Shown here in pieces: positions 35,009-43,927 of a stretch of 64,000 bases of DNA (position 1 is the stretch's first letter; each line of letters opens with the position of its first letter). The notes beneath the pieces are model-generated. The model saw nothing but the letters and a program-made list of their open reading frames with translations. It was not told where the DNA came from and searched no databases. This DNA is from Caldilineaceae bacterium (lineage in GTDB: Bacteria; Chloroflexota; Anaerolineae; Caldilineales; Caldilineaceae): contig JALHQH010000010.1 in NCBI GenBank assembly GCA_022842065.1, positions 124,001 to 188,000 on the forward strand. The letters are read 5' to 3'. Made by a program: the position numbers and the translations under genes.

Positions 35009-37150
35009 CTATGGGCGCAACATCCCACTGACATCACCACCGACATCTTCAATGCTGTCGTAGAGCACTTGCAAGATGTAGGGCGGATTGTGGGTGTAGG
35101 CCCCTGGATCCTTCTGCACATACTGATAGTTATAGGCCGCCCGCAACAGCCGCGGCGTCCACGTGTTGAAGCGGTTATCACCATTCACTTCTTCGGCATC
35201 CGGTTCGCCATTACCATTGGTGTCAATGAAGAAGTAAGGATGACTATGCGACTCGTAGACGATCCCTGTGCCAACGGTTTCGGTGGCATAGGCCTGCATG
35301 GCAACGTAGAGCGTGTCACGCATGGTGTCAACTTCTTGGGCGGTACCTTCGGCATCGTCGCCATCACCATCCCAATCGTCGAAGTAGTAGCGCACGATCT
35401 CCAGATCTTCCTTAACTTCGACTTCTTCGTGACATTCAATGCAGCTTTCCCACTCGACTTCGAGTTTGTGGGCTGCATGGCAGTCGGTACAACTATTGAC
35501 ACCGGCATGGTCATAGAGCCCGGCATACTCTTTGCCTTCATACTGATACGCGCCATTGGCTTCGGCACCAAAACGCGTCGCGGCAGAAGCAAAGTAATGG
35601 ATGTTGAGGAAGCGCAAATTCTCCGCCACCACATCGTCTTCCGCGTCGCCAATCAATTTAGCAAGGCTGACACCAGATTCGCGGCCTTGGTGACAGTTGG
35701 CGCAGACGTTCGATTCCGGCGAACCGGTGTCGAGCACGGCACCACTGGGGAATTTCACCTCTTCGACTTCGTAGAGGGTGAATTCCGCCAGATCGTTGTG
35801 ACAGGTGGAACATTGCAAGCCATTGGACGGCTCGGCAGAAATGTTCACCCCTTCACTCAGGAACATAGGCAAGCCACCGGAACTATGACACTTGGCACAA
35901 CTGCCGGGCACGGCACCATCCCCATCCCAGTGGCGGAAGGCTTCTTCCGAACCGGCAAAGTGGCCGTGATCGATGCGGTTGACTGCGGTCAGATCGGTCG
36001 GTTCCGCGAGTACGCTATTCAGATCCTCAATCGAATCATAGAGCAACTGGATAATGTACTTGCCACCGTGAGCATAAGCCCCCGGATCCTTGAGCGAGGT
36101 CTGATAGTTGTAGGCGGCCTTGACCAGGCGCGGGGTCCACGAAGCGAAGCGATTGTCACCGTTGACTTCGTCTTCGTCCGTTGCCCCATCCTCATTGGTG
36201 TCAATGAAGAAGTAGGGGTGGCTATGGGAATCATAGACAACGGGCGAACCCACGATTTCACCAGCATAGGCCTGAATCGTCGCATAGAGCGCTTCCTGCA
36301 AGCCTGTAAGCTCGTAGTAGATTCCTTCTTCGATGTCGCCATCGCCGTCGTAATCGACTTCGGAGCCGGCCATCCGTACATCACGCAGATCTTCAACGGC
36401 CGCCACATCTTCGTGGCAATCCGCGCAATCCTCGACCTTTACTTCGAGCGTATGCGAGCTGTGACATTCGATACAGGTCTCATAGCCATCGACGTGGGCA
36501 AAGTTGGCATCGTAGGTTTTGCCCTCATATTCATAGCCACCCTTGGCCAGCGTGCCATACTTGCTGGCCGCGGCGGCGTAGTAGTGAATATTCTGGAAAC
36601 CCAAGTCCGCATTGACGGTGTCCGGCTCGGTGGCTGCCGCCTTTTCGATGGCCGCATTGACGCTAGGGGTCGATTGACGGCCTTGATGGCACTCCATACA
36701 GCGCGCTTCATCGCCCAGGTTGGTTAGCTCCAAGCCGGAAGGCATGATTACGCTCGTCTTACCCTGCGTCGCATCGTTATGACAGGTGACACAGGCAACA
36801 ACCGATTGAATCGGGCCTGGGTTATCGACGACATTGGCCGCCGTACCATCAGCGCCCAAATAGTCCAGGTAGCCTTCACTACTATGACACTTGGCGCAAC
36901 TGGTTGGCACTTCGGCGGGATCTTCTTCATTCCAATGGGTAAACGCTTCTGACGAAAAGTCAGCATGGGCTGAAGAGAGCCACTCATCTAAAAATGGAAT
37001 CTTAACAGTCTCAGTTAACGACAGCGTGGTCGTTACTTCCTGGCTTGCGGCTACTTCCATCAGATCAGGGGTGGCAGCACTGGCACTACCCACGGCGACG
37101 AAGCAGACGAAGAACAGGCTCAGACTTGCGAGAAGCATAAATCGTTTCAT
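35009..37150 (-). CDS. Secreted decaheme c-type cytochrome with internal duplication
   Basis: A signal peptide (MLLASLSLFFVCFVAVGSASA) precedes about 690 residues with ten CXXCH motifs. Each half holds five in the same order: CAKCH, CVTCH/CSTCH, CMECH/CANCH, CIECH/CTDCH, CADCH/CIECH. Each half ends with a calcium-loop-like segment (DTNEDGATDEDE, DTNGNGEPDAEE) and the phrase WTPRLVKAAYNYQ or WTPRLLRAAYNYQ. This is a duplicated unit of about 330 residues. No membrane anchor is seen, so it is probably extracytoplasmic and soluble. It follows the cytochrome b gene after a terminator and may be separately transcribed. Confidence 0.9.
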   Translation of the reverse strand: MKRFMLLASLSLFFVCFVAVGSASAATPDLMEVAASQEVTTTLSLTETVKIPFLDEWLSSAHADFSSEAFTHWNEEDPAEVPTSCAKCHSSEGYLDYLGADGTAANVVDNPGPIQSVVACVTCHNDATQGKTSVIMPSGLELTNLGDEARCMECHQGRQSTPSVNAAIEKAAATEPDTVNADLGFQNIHYYAAAASKYGTLAKGGYEYEGKTYDANFAHVDGYETCIECHSSHTLEVKVEDCADCHEDVAAVEDLRDVRMAGSEVDYDGDGDIEEGIYYELTGLQEALYATIQAYAGEIVGSPVVYDSHSHPYFFIDTNEDGATDEDEVNGDNRFASWTPRLVKAAYNYQTSLKDPGAYAHGGKYIIQLLYDSIEDLNSVLAEPTDLTAVNRIDHGHFAGSEEAFRHWDGDGAVPGSCAKCHSSGGLPMFLSEGVNISAEPSNGLQCSTCHNDLAEFTLYEVEEVKFPSGAVLDTGSPESNVCANCHQGRESGVSLAKLIGDAEDDVVAENLRFLNIHYFASAATRFGAEANGAYQYEGKEYAGLYDHAGVNSCTDCHAAHKLEVEWESCIECHEEVEVKEDLEIVRYYFDDWDGDGDDAEGTAQEVDTMRDTLYVAMQAYATETVGTGIVYESHSHPYFFIDTNGNGEPDAEEVNGDNRFNTWTPRLLRAAYNYQYVQKDPGAYTHNPPYILQVLYDSIEDVGGDVSGMLRP

Positions 37151-37407
37151 AAAAATTGCCTCCCTGAGTGAAACGCTCGCAAGATGATAATGATCGGACT
37201 CACCGGCCTTGGTTCCTCCTCTAACACGCGTCTTTATAATTGCCCGTTAGATACAGCCAAATGAGTAGAGAACAAAGGGTGTGTAGACACTATTAAAGAT
37301 CTAACCGATAGGCGGCTCCCTTCTCATTTGTCATGTCACACCCCCTGGCCACTGTCATCATTGGCAGTGGCAACAGCAGGCGGATCAGCACACCTGAAGT
37401 ACTTCAA

Positions 37408-37450
37408 TAATTAAGGGAAAAGCTGAATCAATTTGTTTTTCCCTTAATTA
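37408..37450 (-). terminator. Terminator after the cytochrome b gene
   Basis: A perfect 14-bp A/T-rich stem (TAATTAAGGGAAAA / TTTTCCCTTAATTA, 37408-37421 and 37437-37450) lies 25 bases after the stop at 37475. The rest of the 37151-37474 gap shows only a weak CCACTG/CAGTGG hairpin; the promoter for the decaheme gene should lie there. Confidence 0.65.
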
Positions 37451-37474
37451 TCAACAAAATTTAGTGTTGCCGGC

Positions 37475-38368
37475 TTAACGGGGCAGCGTAATAATGGCCG
37501 TCTGTTCAAAGGTTACGAACCAGTAGAGCCCAAGCAACAAGAGGCCAGAGATCACTACAGCCACTGGATAGAAGATCAGTTGGCGGCGGCGCAAGGCGAC
37601 CGGATCAACCGGCCGTTCCTGTACACCCGCTTCAATCGCCGCCAGTTCCAGCGGGTGCTCCTCTTCCATCTCGTGACGGCTGATGTGGCCGGTGAAGATG
37701 CTGCGGTTGAAATGTTTTATGTGAACATGGTAGACATGCCAGGTAATAATCGATAGAAAGGCGAGAATCGCTTCTCCCCCATGCGCAGCCTTGGCCGCCG
37801 GGATCGCCTGGCCAGGAAAAAAGCGGGTGGTGGCAATCGGGTTCCACAACATGAAGCCGGTGATGACCATGATCACCGTGCCCCAGATCACCGCCCAATA
37901 TTCAACCTTTTCGCCAAAGGTATAGCGGCCCATACGTGGGGGTGTTTTGGCTAACCACATGTTGTAGCCCAACGCCTGAAAGCCATCCTTGATATCCTGC
38001 CAGCCCGGCATCATCGTCATCGCCACGCGTTGGACTAGCACTTTGTAGGTGACCACGCCGCCATGATAGATCGTCTCCAACATCAAGACCACGGCCGCGG
38101 CACGATGGATAATCCGCACCGACTCAATGCCGCCCAAAAGCCAAATCAGGATGCTGCCCCACAACGTCAACGAGTAGAGTTGGGGCAACCCCGTGATGAC
38201 TAAGGTCGTAAAGCTGGTAAAGAGCAGCACATGTTCAATGCGCTGCGTGCGCGTAAAGCGCTTAAATTTGGTTGCCTTGGGTTGCTCAATCGCAGGCGCG
38301 ACTTCCCCGGCTTCCGTGGTGGCACCGTTCAGGACCGGCTGCTCTGCCATCATTGCATTTTCACTCAT
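37475..38368 (-). CDS. Membrane cytochrome b (formate dehydrogenase gamma/b561 type)
   Basis: The 297-residue protein has about five membrane helices. Candidate heme-ligand His residues lie in helices near RIIHRAAAV, ETIYHGGVVT and SIITWHVYHVHIKHFN, resembling the diheme b subunits of formate dehydrogenase and NiFe-hydrogenase. It would pass electrons between the quinone pool and the neighbouring c-type cytochromes. Its start overlaps the stop of the 15-heme gene by 8 bases (ATGAGTGA), so the two are co-translated. Confidence 0.85.
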   Translation of the reverse strand: MSENAMMAEQPVLNGATTEAGEVAPAIEQPKATKFKRFTRTQRIEHVLLFTSFTTLVITGLPQLYSLTLWGSILIWLLGGIESVRIIHRAAAVVLMLETIYHGGVVTYKVLVQRVAMTMMPGWQDIKDGFQALGYNMWLAKTPPRMGRYTFGEKVEYWAVIWGTVIMVITGFMLWNPIATTRFFPGQAIPAAKAAHGGEAILAFLSIITWHVYHVHIKHFNRSIFTGHISRHEMEEEHPLELAAIEAGVQERPVDPVALRRRQLIFYPVAVVISGLLLLGLYWFVTFEQTAIITLPR

Positions 38369-39995
38369 GGTTACTTTTCCCTGGGCGTTTCTTATTTACC
38401 GTGCGACGCAAGACATCGGTACCGATAAAGAGTGCAAAGCCGCCAACCACCACCGGAATCAGAAAATCATAGAAGAGATCGACCAGATAGACCGCGGGGT
38501 TATGTTCCAACGACGGCTTGAAGTGGCTGGTCCACGAATCAGGGAAATTCTCAGTCGCGTCTGGGTGACAGTTCTGGCAAGTCGTCAAGAGGTTCTGTTT
38601 AATGATAGACGAGTGTTCATCGGTCGCCGGGCGGATATCATGGATACCATGACAGTCGTAACAGACCGCTTTATTGCTCTCTGCTTCAGGCGATTGCTGC
38701 TCAAAGAGGGTTACCGTCGTGCCGTGGAAATCGGCCACATAGGTTTCAAAGACATCAGTCGAGATCTCATACTTCGCCATCAGCTCGGTATTGGCATGAC
38801 ATTCACCACACATCTGCGGCGAGTTGATGCGAAAAAGTGATGTCGTCGGGTCAGGAATCTCATGCACACCGTGGCAGTTGGTGCAGACGGGCACATCCTC
38901 GTTCTGTTCACCGATCAGTGCTTCACCATGCACACTGGTGACATACTGCTCTTCAATCTCTTCGTGGCAGGTACCACAAGTCTGTGAGATATGTTCGCGG
39001 GGTTCATTTGGCGGTTGAATCTCATGGCTACCATGACAGTCAACGCAGGTTGCGGCATCCAGATTGCCCTCGGCCAGTGCGGTGGCATGCATACTATCCG
39101 CATGTTGGGCCACAATATTTTCGTGACAATCCGCACAGAGATCCGCACTCTGGATGGTAAGTTCACGGCGATCTTGGGCCGCAATGGGCGCATGGGGGAA
39201 GGCATAGCGCTCCTCATCGTTGTGACATTCAACACATTGTAATGGACCATAGGGCTGACCGTTGAGTTCCTGCGGCCCATGCACCGAATCATGGATCATG
39301 GCGGGATCAACATGGGGATCAAAGGTCTCGCCGGAAGCCAGCGCCACCGGTTCCGAAAGCAGGGTGTGACAGCTTTTGCAGCCGGTATCCGCCGTGGGGG
39401 GTGGCGTATCCAGGTGACAACTTTGGCAATCTTGATCCGCGCCCAGGTTACCGACCACTTGCGCATGGACCGCTTCTAACTTGGGATCATCATAGGTAGC
39501 GTGACAGCTCTGACAGCTACCTACGGGGTCCGCGACCATCGCCGTGACCGGCGCGGCGTCATGACCACCGTGACAGTCGGTACAATTCGGCAGGGCACTT
39601 TGATCGCTGGCCTGCAAATGGCCCGGATTGTGCAGGGCGAGTGGGGTGTGACAGCCTTCACAATTCTGACTGATCTCAGCCACAAATTCCTGCAAATTCT
39701 GGGCAGGCGTGGGTTGGTGGGGATAGCGATAGCGCTGGCGATCCTGGTGACAATCGGTGCAATAGACAGCCGTCTCCAGATGAGCACCGTGGGCCGATTC
39801 ACTCAGTACCGCCGGTGCGACATCCAGCTTCAGGACTTCGCCCGAAGGCAAGGTCACTTCGTCTGGATTACCAATGTGACAGAGTTTACAAGCACTATCG
39901 GGCGTCTGCAGCAGGGGGGCTGCTGCGACCGGATCAGGCGTGAGCCATAACAAACATGGCACAAAAACAAGGGCAAAGAGCAGACGCTTGATCAT
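38361..39995 (-). CDS. 15-heme c-type cytochrome with C-terminal membrane anchor
   Basis: A signal peptide (LLFALVFVPCLLWLTPDPVAAA) is followed by fifteen CXXCH motifs, from CKLCH near residue 36 to CQNCH near residue 470. Many distal His residues (ESAHGAH, SVHGEAL, DSMHATAL) fit bis-His ligation. A single C-terminal helix (FYDFLIPVVVGGFALFIG) anchors it with a short basic tail inside. This resembles cytochrome c3/NrfB-type wires. Coupling to the cytochrome b gene suggests one membrane complex moving electrons from quinol outward. The start lies 5 bases after the octaheme gene stop. Confidence 0.9.
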   Translation of the reverse strand: MIKRLLFALVFVPCLLWLTPDPVAAAPLLQTPDSACKLCHIGNPDEVTLPSGEVLKLDVAPAVLSESAHGAHLETAVYCTDCHQDRQRYRYPHQPTPAQNLQEFVAEISQNCEGCHTPLALHNPGHLQASDQSALPNCTDCHGGHDAAPVTAMVADPVGSCQSCHATYDDPKLEAVHAQVVGNLGADQDCQSCHLDTPPPTADTGCKSCHTLLSEPVALASGETFDPHVDPAMIHDSVHGPQELNGQPYGPLQCVECHNDEERYAFPHAPIAAQDRRELTIQSADLCADCHENIVAQHADSMHATALAEGNLDAATCVDCHGSHEIQPPNEPREHISQTCGTCHEEIEEQYVTSVHGEALIGEQNEDVPVCTNCHGVHEIPDPTTSLFRINSPQMCGECHANTELMAKYEISTDVFETYVADFHGTTVTLFEQQSPEAESNKAVCYDCHGIHDIRPATDEHSSIIKQNLLTTCQNCHPDATENFPDSWTSHFKPSLEHNPAVYLVDLFYDFLIPVVVGGFALFIGTDVLRRTVNKKRPGKSNHE

Positions 39996-40000
39996 CAGGG

Positions 40001-41260
40001 CTAGCGCTCCTTGTTCAGCGTACCACTGAGTTCGCGGTCGTGATAGCCAGTGGCGGCTGCCACCAGCGCCTCATCTTCGACCAGATCCCCGCGGCCACCC
40101 TCATAGTGACAACTCTTGCAGGCAAAATCGAGGGCGAGATAGGGTGCCGTAAAATTGCCATCTTCATCAAGCTGGACTAAGGCTTGGGGGTTGATGCTCA
40201 TGCGATGGGTGTGCACATCGCCCGTGAATTGTTCGGGCATACCGACTGCATTTTGGCCCATGGCCGGCATGTGACATTCCGTACATTGGGCATGGCGACG
40301 GTCGGTAATCTTCTTGAACTGCTCCTGTTCAAAATGGCAGCTCTCACAGGTTACTTTGATGCCAGGGGAGCGGTCATATTTCACCGGGGCGTGGGGATTG
40401 TGACAGTCCACACAGCGCATGGTTGATTTTTTACCCATAAAGAGAGTGGGGTAACTATCATGGTGCGAAATCAGCCCATCGGTGCTCGCCACTTCCAGCA
40501 CTTCATCACCACCGTGACAAGCGCTGCACTGTTCGGCATCGCGGTTGACCGGCATTTTTTCCACGTAGGGGTCGTTAACATGGTTACTGCCGGCCCCATG
40601 ACAGGCTTCACAGCCAACACCATCTTCCGCCCAGGTGCCGATGAGACCGGGCAGATCAGCTTGATTGCCTTCGGGGACGTAGCCGGTGGTGTGACAGCCA
40701 CCACAATCATAGGCTTTTTCGGTTTCACCCGCATGATAGGCGACCCAGCCCTCATCGGTGCGCAGGGTGCGATTGGCCAGGTTGAATTGGGTGGTGGCGT
40801 CATCGGCACCCGTAATCAGATAGCCCTGTTGATCGATAAAACGCGCTTTCCAGCCGTACCCGCCGACGACATACGCAATATCTGCCCAGGTGTAACCTTC
40901 TGGGGGCTCGGGCACTTCGGAGAAAGGATAAGCGGGCGGCTCACCATCAACAATTTTGTTGAGTTGCCAGGCATGGCCCGTCTGCTGATAGGAAGCAAAC
41001 AGATCCTCATGGCATTCTTCGCAGCTTTCACTGCCGACATAGGTGGCAGGGGTGTAATTCACGCCGGCCATCCCTTGGGCCCCTTGTGGTCCCTGTGGAC
41101 CGGTTGTGCCCTGTTCACCTTGCGGGCCGGGGGGGCCTTGTGGACCAGGGGGCCCTGGTTCCGGGGTGACCGCGGCATTGGGGAAAGGCAATGTGCTATT
41201 ACAGCTAACAAGTAAAGAAATGGTTACGGCCATCGCCACGAGCACAATCAATGGTTTCAC
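40001..41260 (-). CDS. Octaheme cytochrome c lipoprotein with collagen-like tether
   Basis: The GTG start at 41260 lies 8 bases after AGGAG. The signal ends in the lipobox LLVSC (Cys20), so it is a lipoprotein. Residues 36-66 are ten Gly-X-Y triplets (GPPGPQGPPGPQG...), a collagen-like stalk. Eight CXXCH motifs follow: CEECH, CGGCH, CEACH, CSACH, CVDCH, CESCH, CTECH, CKSCH, with extra His such as HAWQLN and HRMSIN. The fold resembles cytochrome c554/multiheme reductases, but no unusual CXXCK catalytic motif was seen. It likely stands off the membrane, receiving electrons from the 15-heme protein. Confidence 0.9.
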   Translation of the reverse strand: MKPLIVLVAMAVTISLLVSCNSTLPFPNAAVTPEPGPPGPQGPPGPQGEQGTTGPQGPQGAQGMAGVNYTPATYVGSESCEECHEDLFASYQQTGHAWQLNKIVDGEPPAYPFSEVPEPPEGYTWADIAYVVGGYGWKARFIDQQGYLITGADDATTQFNLANRTLRTDEGWVAYHAGETEKAYDCGGCHTTGYVPEGNQADLPGLIGTWAEDGVGCEACHGAGSNHVNDPYVEKMPVNRDAEQCSACHGGDEVLEVASTDGLISHHDSYPTLFMGKKSTMRCVDCHNPHAPVKYDRSPGIKVTCESCHFEQEQFKKITDRRHAQCTECHMPAMGQNAVGMPEQFTGDVHTHRMSINPQALVQLDEDGNFTAPYLALDFACKSCHYEGGRGDLVEDEALVAAATGYHDRELSGTLNKER

Positions 41261-41888
41261 AGAGCCCGCTCCTATCGTTAAAGATTGACAAAAATTTAAT
41301 GGGGTGCGGACTAGCGTCAAACAAAAATGACGTTTCGTGATGACGAAACGTACATTGCGCAGCCAGTAGACCACCAAAAATAAACAAAAAGCCGGTTTGG
41401 GAGAAGATGTAGGTATATAACGCTCAAAAGCCAACTGAACGTCGTTCGAAAAGCCAAGAAACACATTGTAAGGTATATTCCAGACCGTGTCAACTTTGCC
41501 AAAAACTTACAATACTGGGCTAAATTTGGCTTTTTTAGCAGCGGGCTGCATTTAGCCCATCAGTAACGCGGTTACCCACTAGTTTCAGCGCGCCTCATGC
41601 ATATTTACAATTTTTCCGTTAACAGCATAACAACGAATTTCCAGAGATGCACTGCCCATCTGGCTAGTTTTCAGTGGCCAGTCGGACAAGTTATTGATAG
41701 GAGTGTGGATAGGAGCGTAAGGGGGAAGGGGAGGACAGGGTGAAGGGGTGAAGGGGTGAAGGGGTGAAGGGGTGAAGGGGTGAAGGGGTGAAGGGGTGAA
41801 GGGGTGAAGGGGTGAAGGGGTGAGGGGGTGAAGGGGTGAAGGGGTGAAGGGGTGCTTTCGCACCTCTTCATCCCTAATGCTTTGTGAA
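41261..41888. other. Gene-free stretch containing the octamer tandem repeat
   Basis: Between the octaheme and diheme genes no credible gene was found. It contains GGCTAAATTTGGC and GGGCTGCATTTAGCCC near 41518-41560, which can pair, and the pure tandem array at 41742-41853. Any promoter for the octaheme-15-heme-cytochrome b genes would lie in the first 250 bases. Confidence 0.6.
41742..41853. repeat. Tandem array of 14 octamers (GAAGGGGT)
   Basis: Fourteen head-to-tail 8-base units fill 112 bases, all identical except the eleventh (GAGGGGGT at 41822-41829). The G-run strand could form G-quadruplexes; each unit carries GGGG. Being a multiple of 8, it encodes in all frames a TPSPLHPF-like peptide on the minus strand, not a real protein. 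It lies 35 bases after the diheme gene stop. Confidence 0.9.
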
Positions 41889-43769
41889 TTATTGGGGCTG
41901 GGCGAGGGTGAGCAGTTGGGCCTTGAGACGGGCGCGCTCGCGCTGCCAGGCGGCGTCGTCGATCTCTTGAATCGCATGGCGATCATCCAGGCGTGCAATC
42001 TGCTCAATCAGGGCTGCGCGCTCATCCGGCTGCGATGTAGCACGATCACTGCGACCAGGAACGAGCCGGCGCCGTGCCCAGAAAAGGCTGCCCCCGACGC
42101 CAACGGTCAACAACGCGGCCAATGTCCAGATGGTCCACGGTTCGAGCAGTGTAATCGCGCCGGCGGCCGCCGCGGCGGGAGGACCATCAACCGCCCCTGG
42201 CGCGCCTTCCAGGGTGCGCGGGTCAACATCACCGGTGGCCAGCAGGCCAGTCATCCGCACCGTAATGCGCTGCGGTGGCTCCCCCTCCGGGCTCCACAGT
42301 TGGTAACTCTGGTTTTGAAAGGTCTCCCGGCTGGCAAGGCTAAAGCCGGGAATCTCGACTTCCAGTTGCGGCACTTCAGCGATCAGCAAAGTCATCTGTC
42401 CCACTGGATATTGAAATTCCTGGGAGAATTCGAATTCACGCCCTTCGTGTGGCAGCAGATAGCGCATGATGATCTGGCGCGAATCTGCCCCTGGCAGCAC
42501 GGGCGTTGTGTCATAGACCAGCGCCCCGACCTGTAGGAAACGCTCGCCCAGGGCGCCGTTCTCAAAGGTTAGCTCCTGCGCGTCAGGAGGTATCGCCATC
42601 GCCACTGTCACCGGCGCGTCAACCTCGGCAATGGGTTGGCCAACATAGGTGCGGTCGGCCTGATTGCCAAAACTAAAGACTTCGCCGACCATGACCGCGC
42701 CGGGTTGGGTATCGATAATCCAATGCAGACGGTTAATCCCCACGCCACTCGGATCAGTGGTGGTCTCATAGACCGAGAGTGGCGCATCGAGCGGCATTCC
42801 CTCTGGGCTAAAGTTGAGAATGGCACTGCTGTAACGAATGCCCTCGGCGCTGACCGCGACGAGATAGTTGATGCCGGGATCGGTAGCCAGGTTGGTAAAG
42901 GTATAAACGCCGGCCAGGTTGATGGTCGTCGTAAAGGCGGCCAGCGGTGTAAAACCGGCATAGGCTTCCAGCGTGGCCGTTAGCCCGGCGACCGGCGTGC
43001 CATCGGGGGTGCCTTGGGTGGCAAGGCCGGTAATCAGACCAGGCCCTGGCCGGTATGCGTTCTCCCAGGGTGGCACATAGCTAAAGGTGCGGATATATTC
43101 CAACACATTGCGCTGCTGATCTTCACTCCACTCCGCCCCGATTTCACCGTGGGCACTTTGCCAGCCGGCCTGCCAATCGGCCTGGCTCTTGCTGGTCGCA
43201 ATGGTAAGATCGGCCAGACTGGTCAGATCGGCAGTTGCCTCGGGACCATCACCCGCCCCTTGCGGGCCATGACAGGCAGCACAGCTTTGGGCATAGAGTT
43301 CGCCACCGGCGGTGGTCTTTTCGGCGGTGGTATGCAGGCTCCACGCATAGGCCACTGCTTGCCAGATCTGGTTGTCATCCATTTGGTTACGCCAGGGCGG
43401 CATCAGCTTTTCAATGCGCCCAAACTTGGTCGTGTGAAACATTTGCCCCGGCGTCAAGTTCCAGATCGCGGCCGGATCGGCAAAGGCCGTGGCTGGGCTG
43501 GGCAACTCGGTCGGCCCGTCGCCCATCCCAAGCTCGCCATGACAAGGCGCACAATTTTGGGCATAGAGCGACTGGCCGAAGACCGCCACCGGGGGGCTGG
43601 TGGGGATCACCACTTGGGTGGCATCAAAGGTCGGCGACGGCTGCTGGGCGTGGACGGCGGTACCGCTTATACGCAACAGCAGAAGCAAACCGCACAGAGC
43701 GCCTACCCAGGTAGCGCCATTGCACAAGAAATTTAAGGGTCGATTGCGATTAAGTCGTTTGTAAAACAC
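41889..43769 (-). CDS. Diheme cytochrome c protein with carboxypeptidase-like domain and C-terminal anchor
   Basis: After a signal sequence (GALCGLLLLLRISGTAVHA), two class I cytochrome c domains carry CAPCHGELGMGDGP and CAACHGPQGAGDGP with axial Met candidates (KLMPPW, and a less clear second). A beta-rich middle region contains a carboxypeptidase-regulatory-like module (AGLTATLEAYAGFT). A long sandwich domain follows (YLLPHEGREFEFSQEF). One membrane helix (WTIWTLAALLTVGVGGSLFW) leads to a cytosolic coil ending LKAQLLTLAQ. It is the first gene of the cytochrome series on this strand and may take electrons to or from the multiheme wires. Confidence 0.85.
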   Translation of the reverse strand: MFYKRLNRNRPLNFLCNGATWVGALCGLLLLLRISGTAVHAQQPSPTFDATQVVIPTSPPVAVFGQSLYAQNCAPCHGELGMGDGPTELPSPATAFADPAAIWNLTPGQMFHTTKFGRIEKLMPPWRNQMDDNQIWQAVAYAWSLHTTAEKTTAGGELYAQSCAACHGPQGAGDGPEATADLTSLADLTIATSKSQADWQAGWQSAHGEIGAEWSEDQQRNVLEYIRTFSYVPPWENAYRPGPGLITGLATQGTPDGTPVAGLTATLEAYAGFTPLAAFTTTINLAGVYTFTNLATDPGINYLVAVSAEGIRYSSAILNFSPEGMPLDAPLSVYETTTDPSGVGINRLHWIIDTQPGAVMVGEVFSFGNQADRTYVGQPIAEVDAPVTVAMAIPPDAQELTFENGALGERFLQVGALVYDTTPVLPGADSRQIIMRYLLPHEGREFEFSQEFQYPVGQMTLLIAEVPQLEVEIPGFSLASRETFQNQSYQLWSPEGEPPQRITVRMTGLLATGDVDPRTLEGAPGAVDGPPAAAAAGAITLLEPWTIWTLAALLTVGVGGSLFWARRRLVPGRSDRATSQPDERAALIEQIARLDDRHAIQEIDDAAWQRERARLKAQLLTLAQPQ

Positions 43770-43927
43770 ACATCCCCCATCAAAGTTAAGTACTGACCAA
43801 GGTTAACTGGTAGTCATTGGCAAGCAATCAAGCACACTCGGCGAAGGCACACTCGGCACTTTTGCAGCTAGTGGCTATCATATCATAGAGTTTATATGAA
43901 AAGCCATAAATGGGGGATAGTGAGGTT

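Noticed and set aside
34847..36727. A 626-codon plus-strand open frame opposite the decaheme cytochrome
   Set aside because: It is an antisense shadow of a gene with ten CXXCH motifs. The translation has no family features and begins inside the terminator region.
41742..41853. Possible CRISPR array
   Set aside because: The units are directly adjacent 8-mers without spacers, so it is a simple tandem repeat. No cas genes are present.
41585..42007. Minus-strand frames encoding repeated TPSPLHPF peptides
   Set aside because: They are only the translation of the octamer array and run into the diheme cytochrome gene in another frame.
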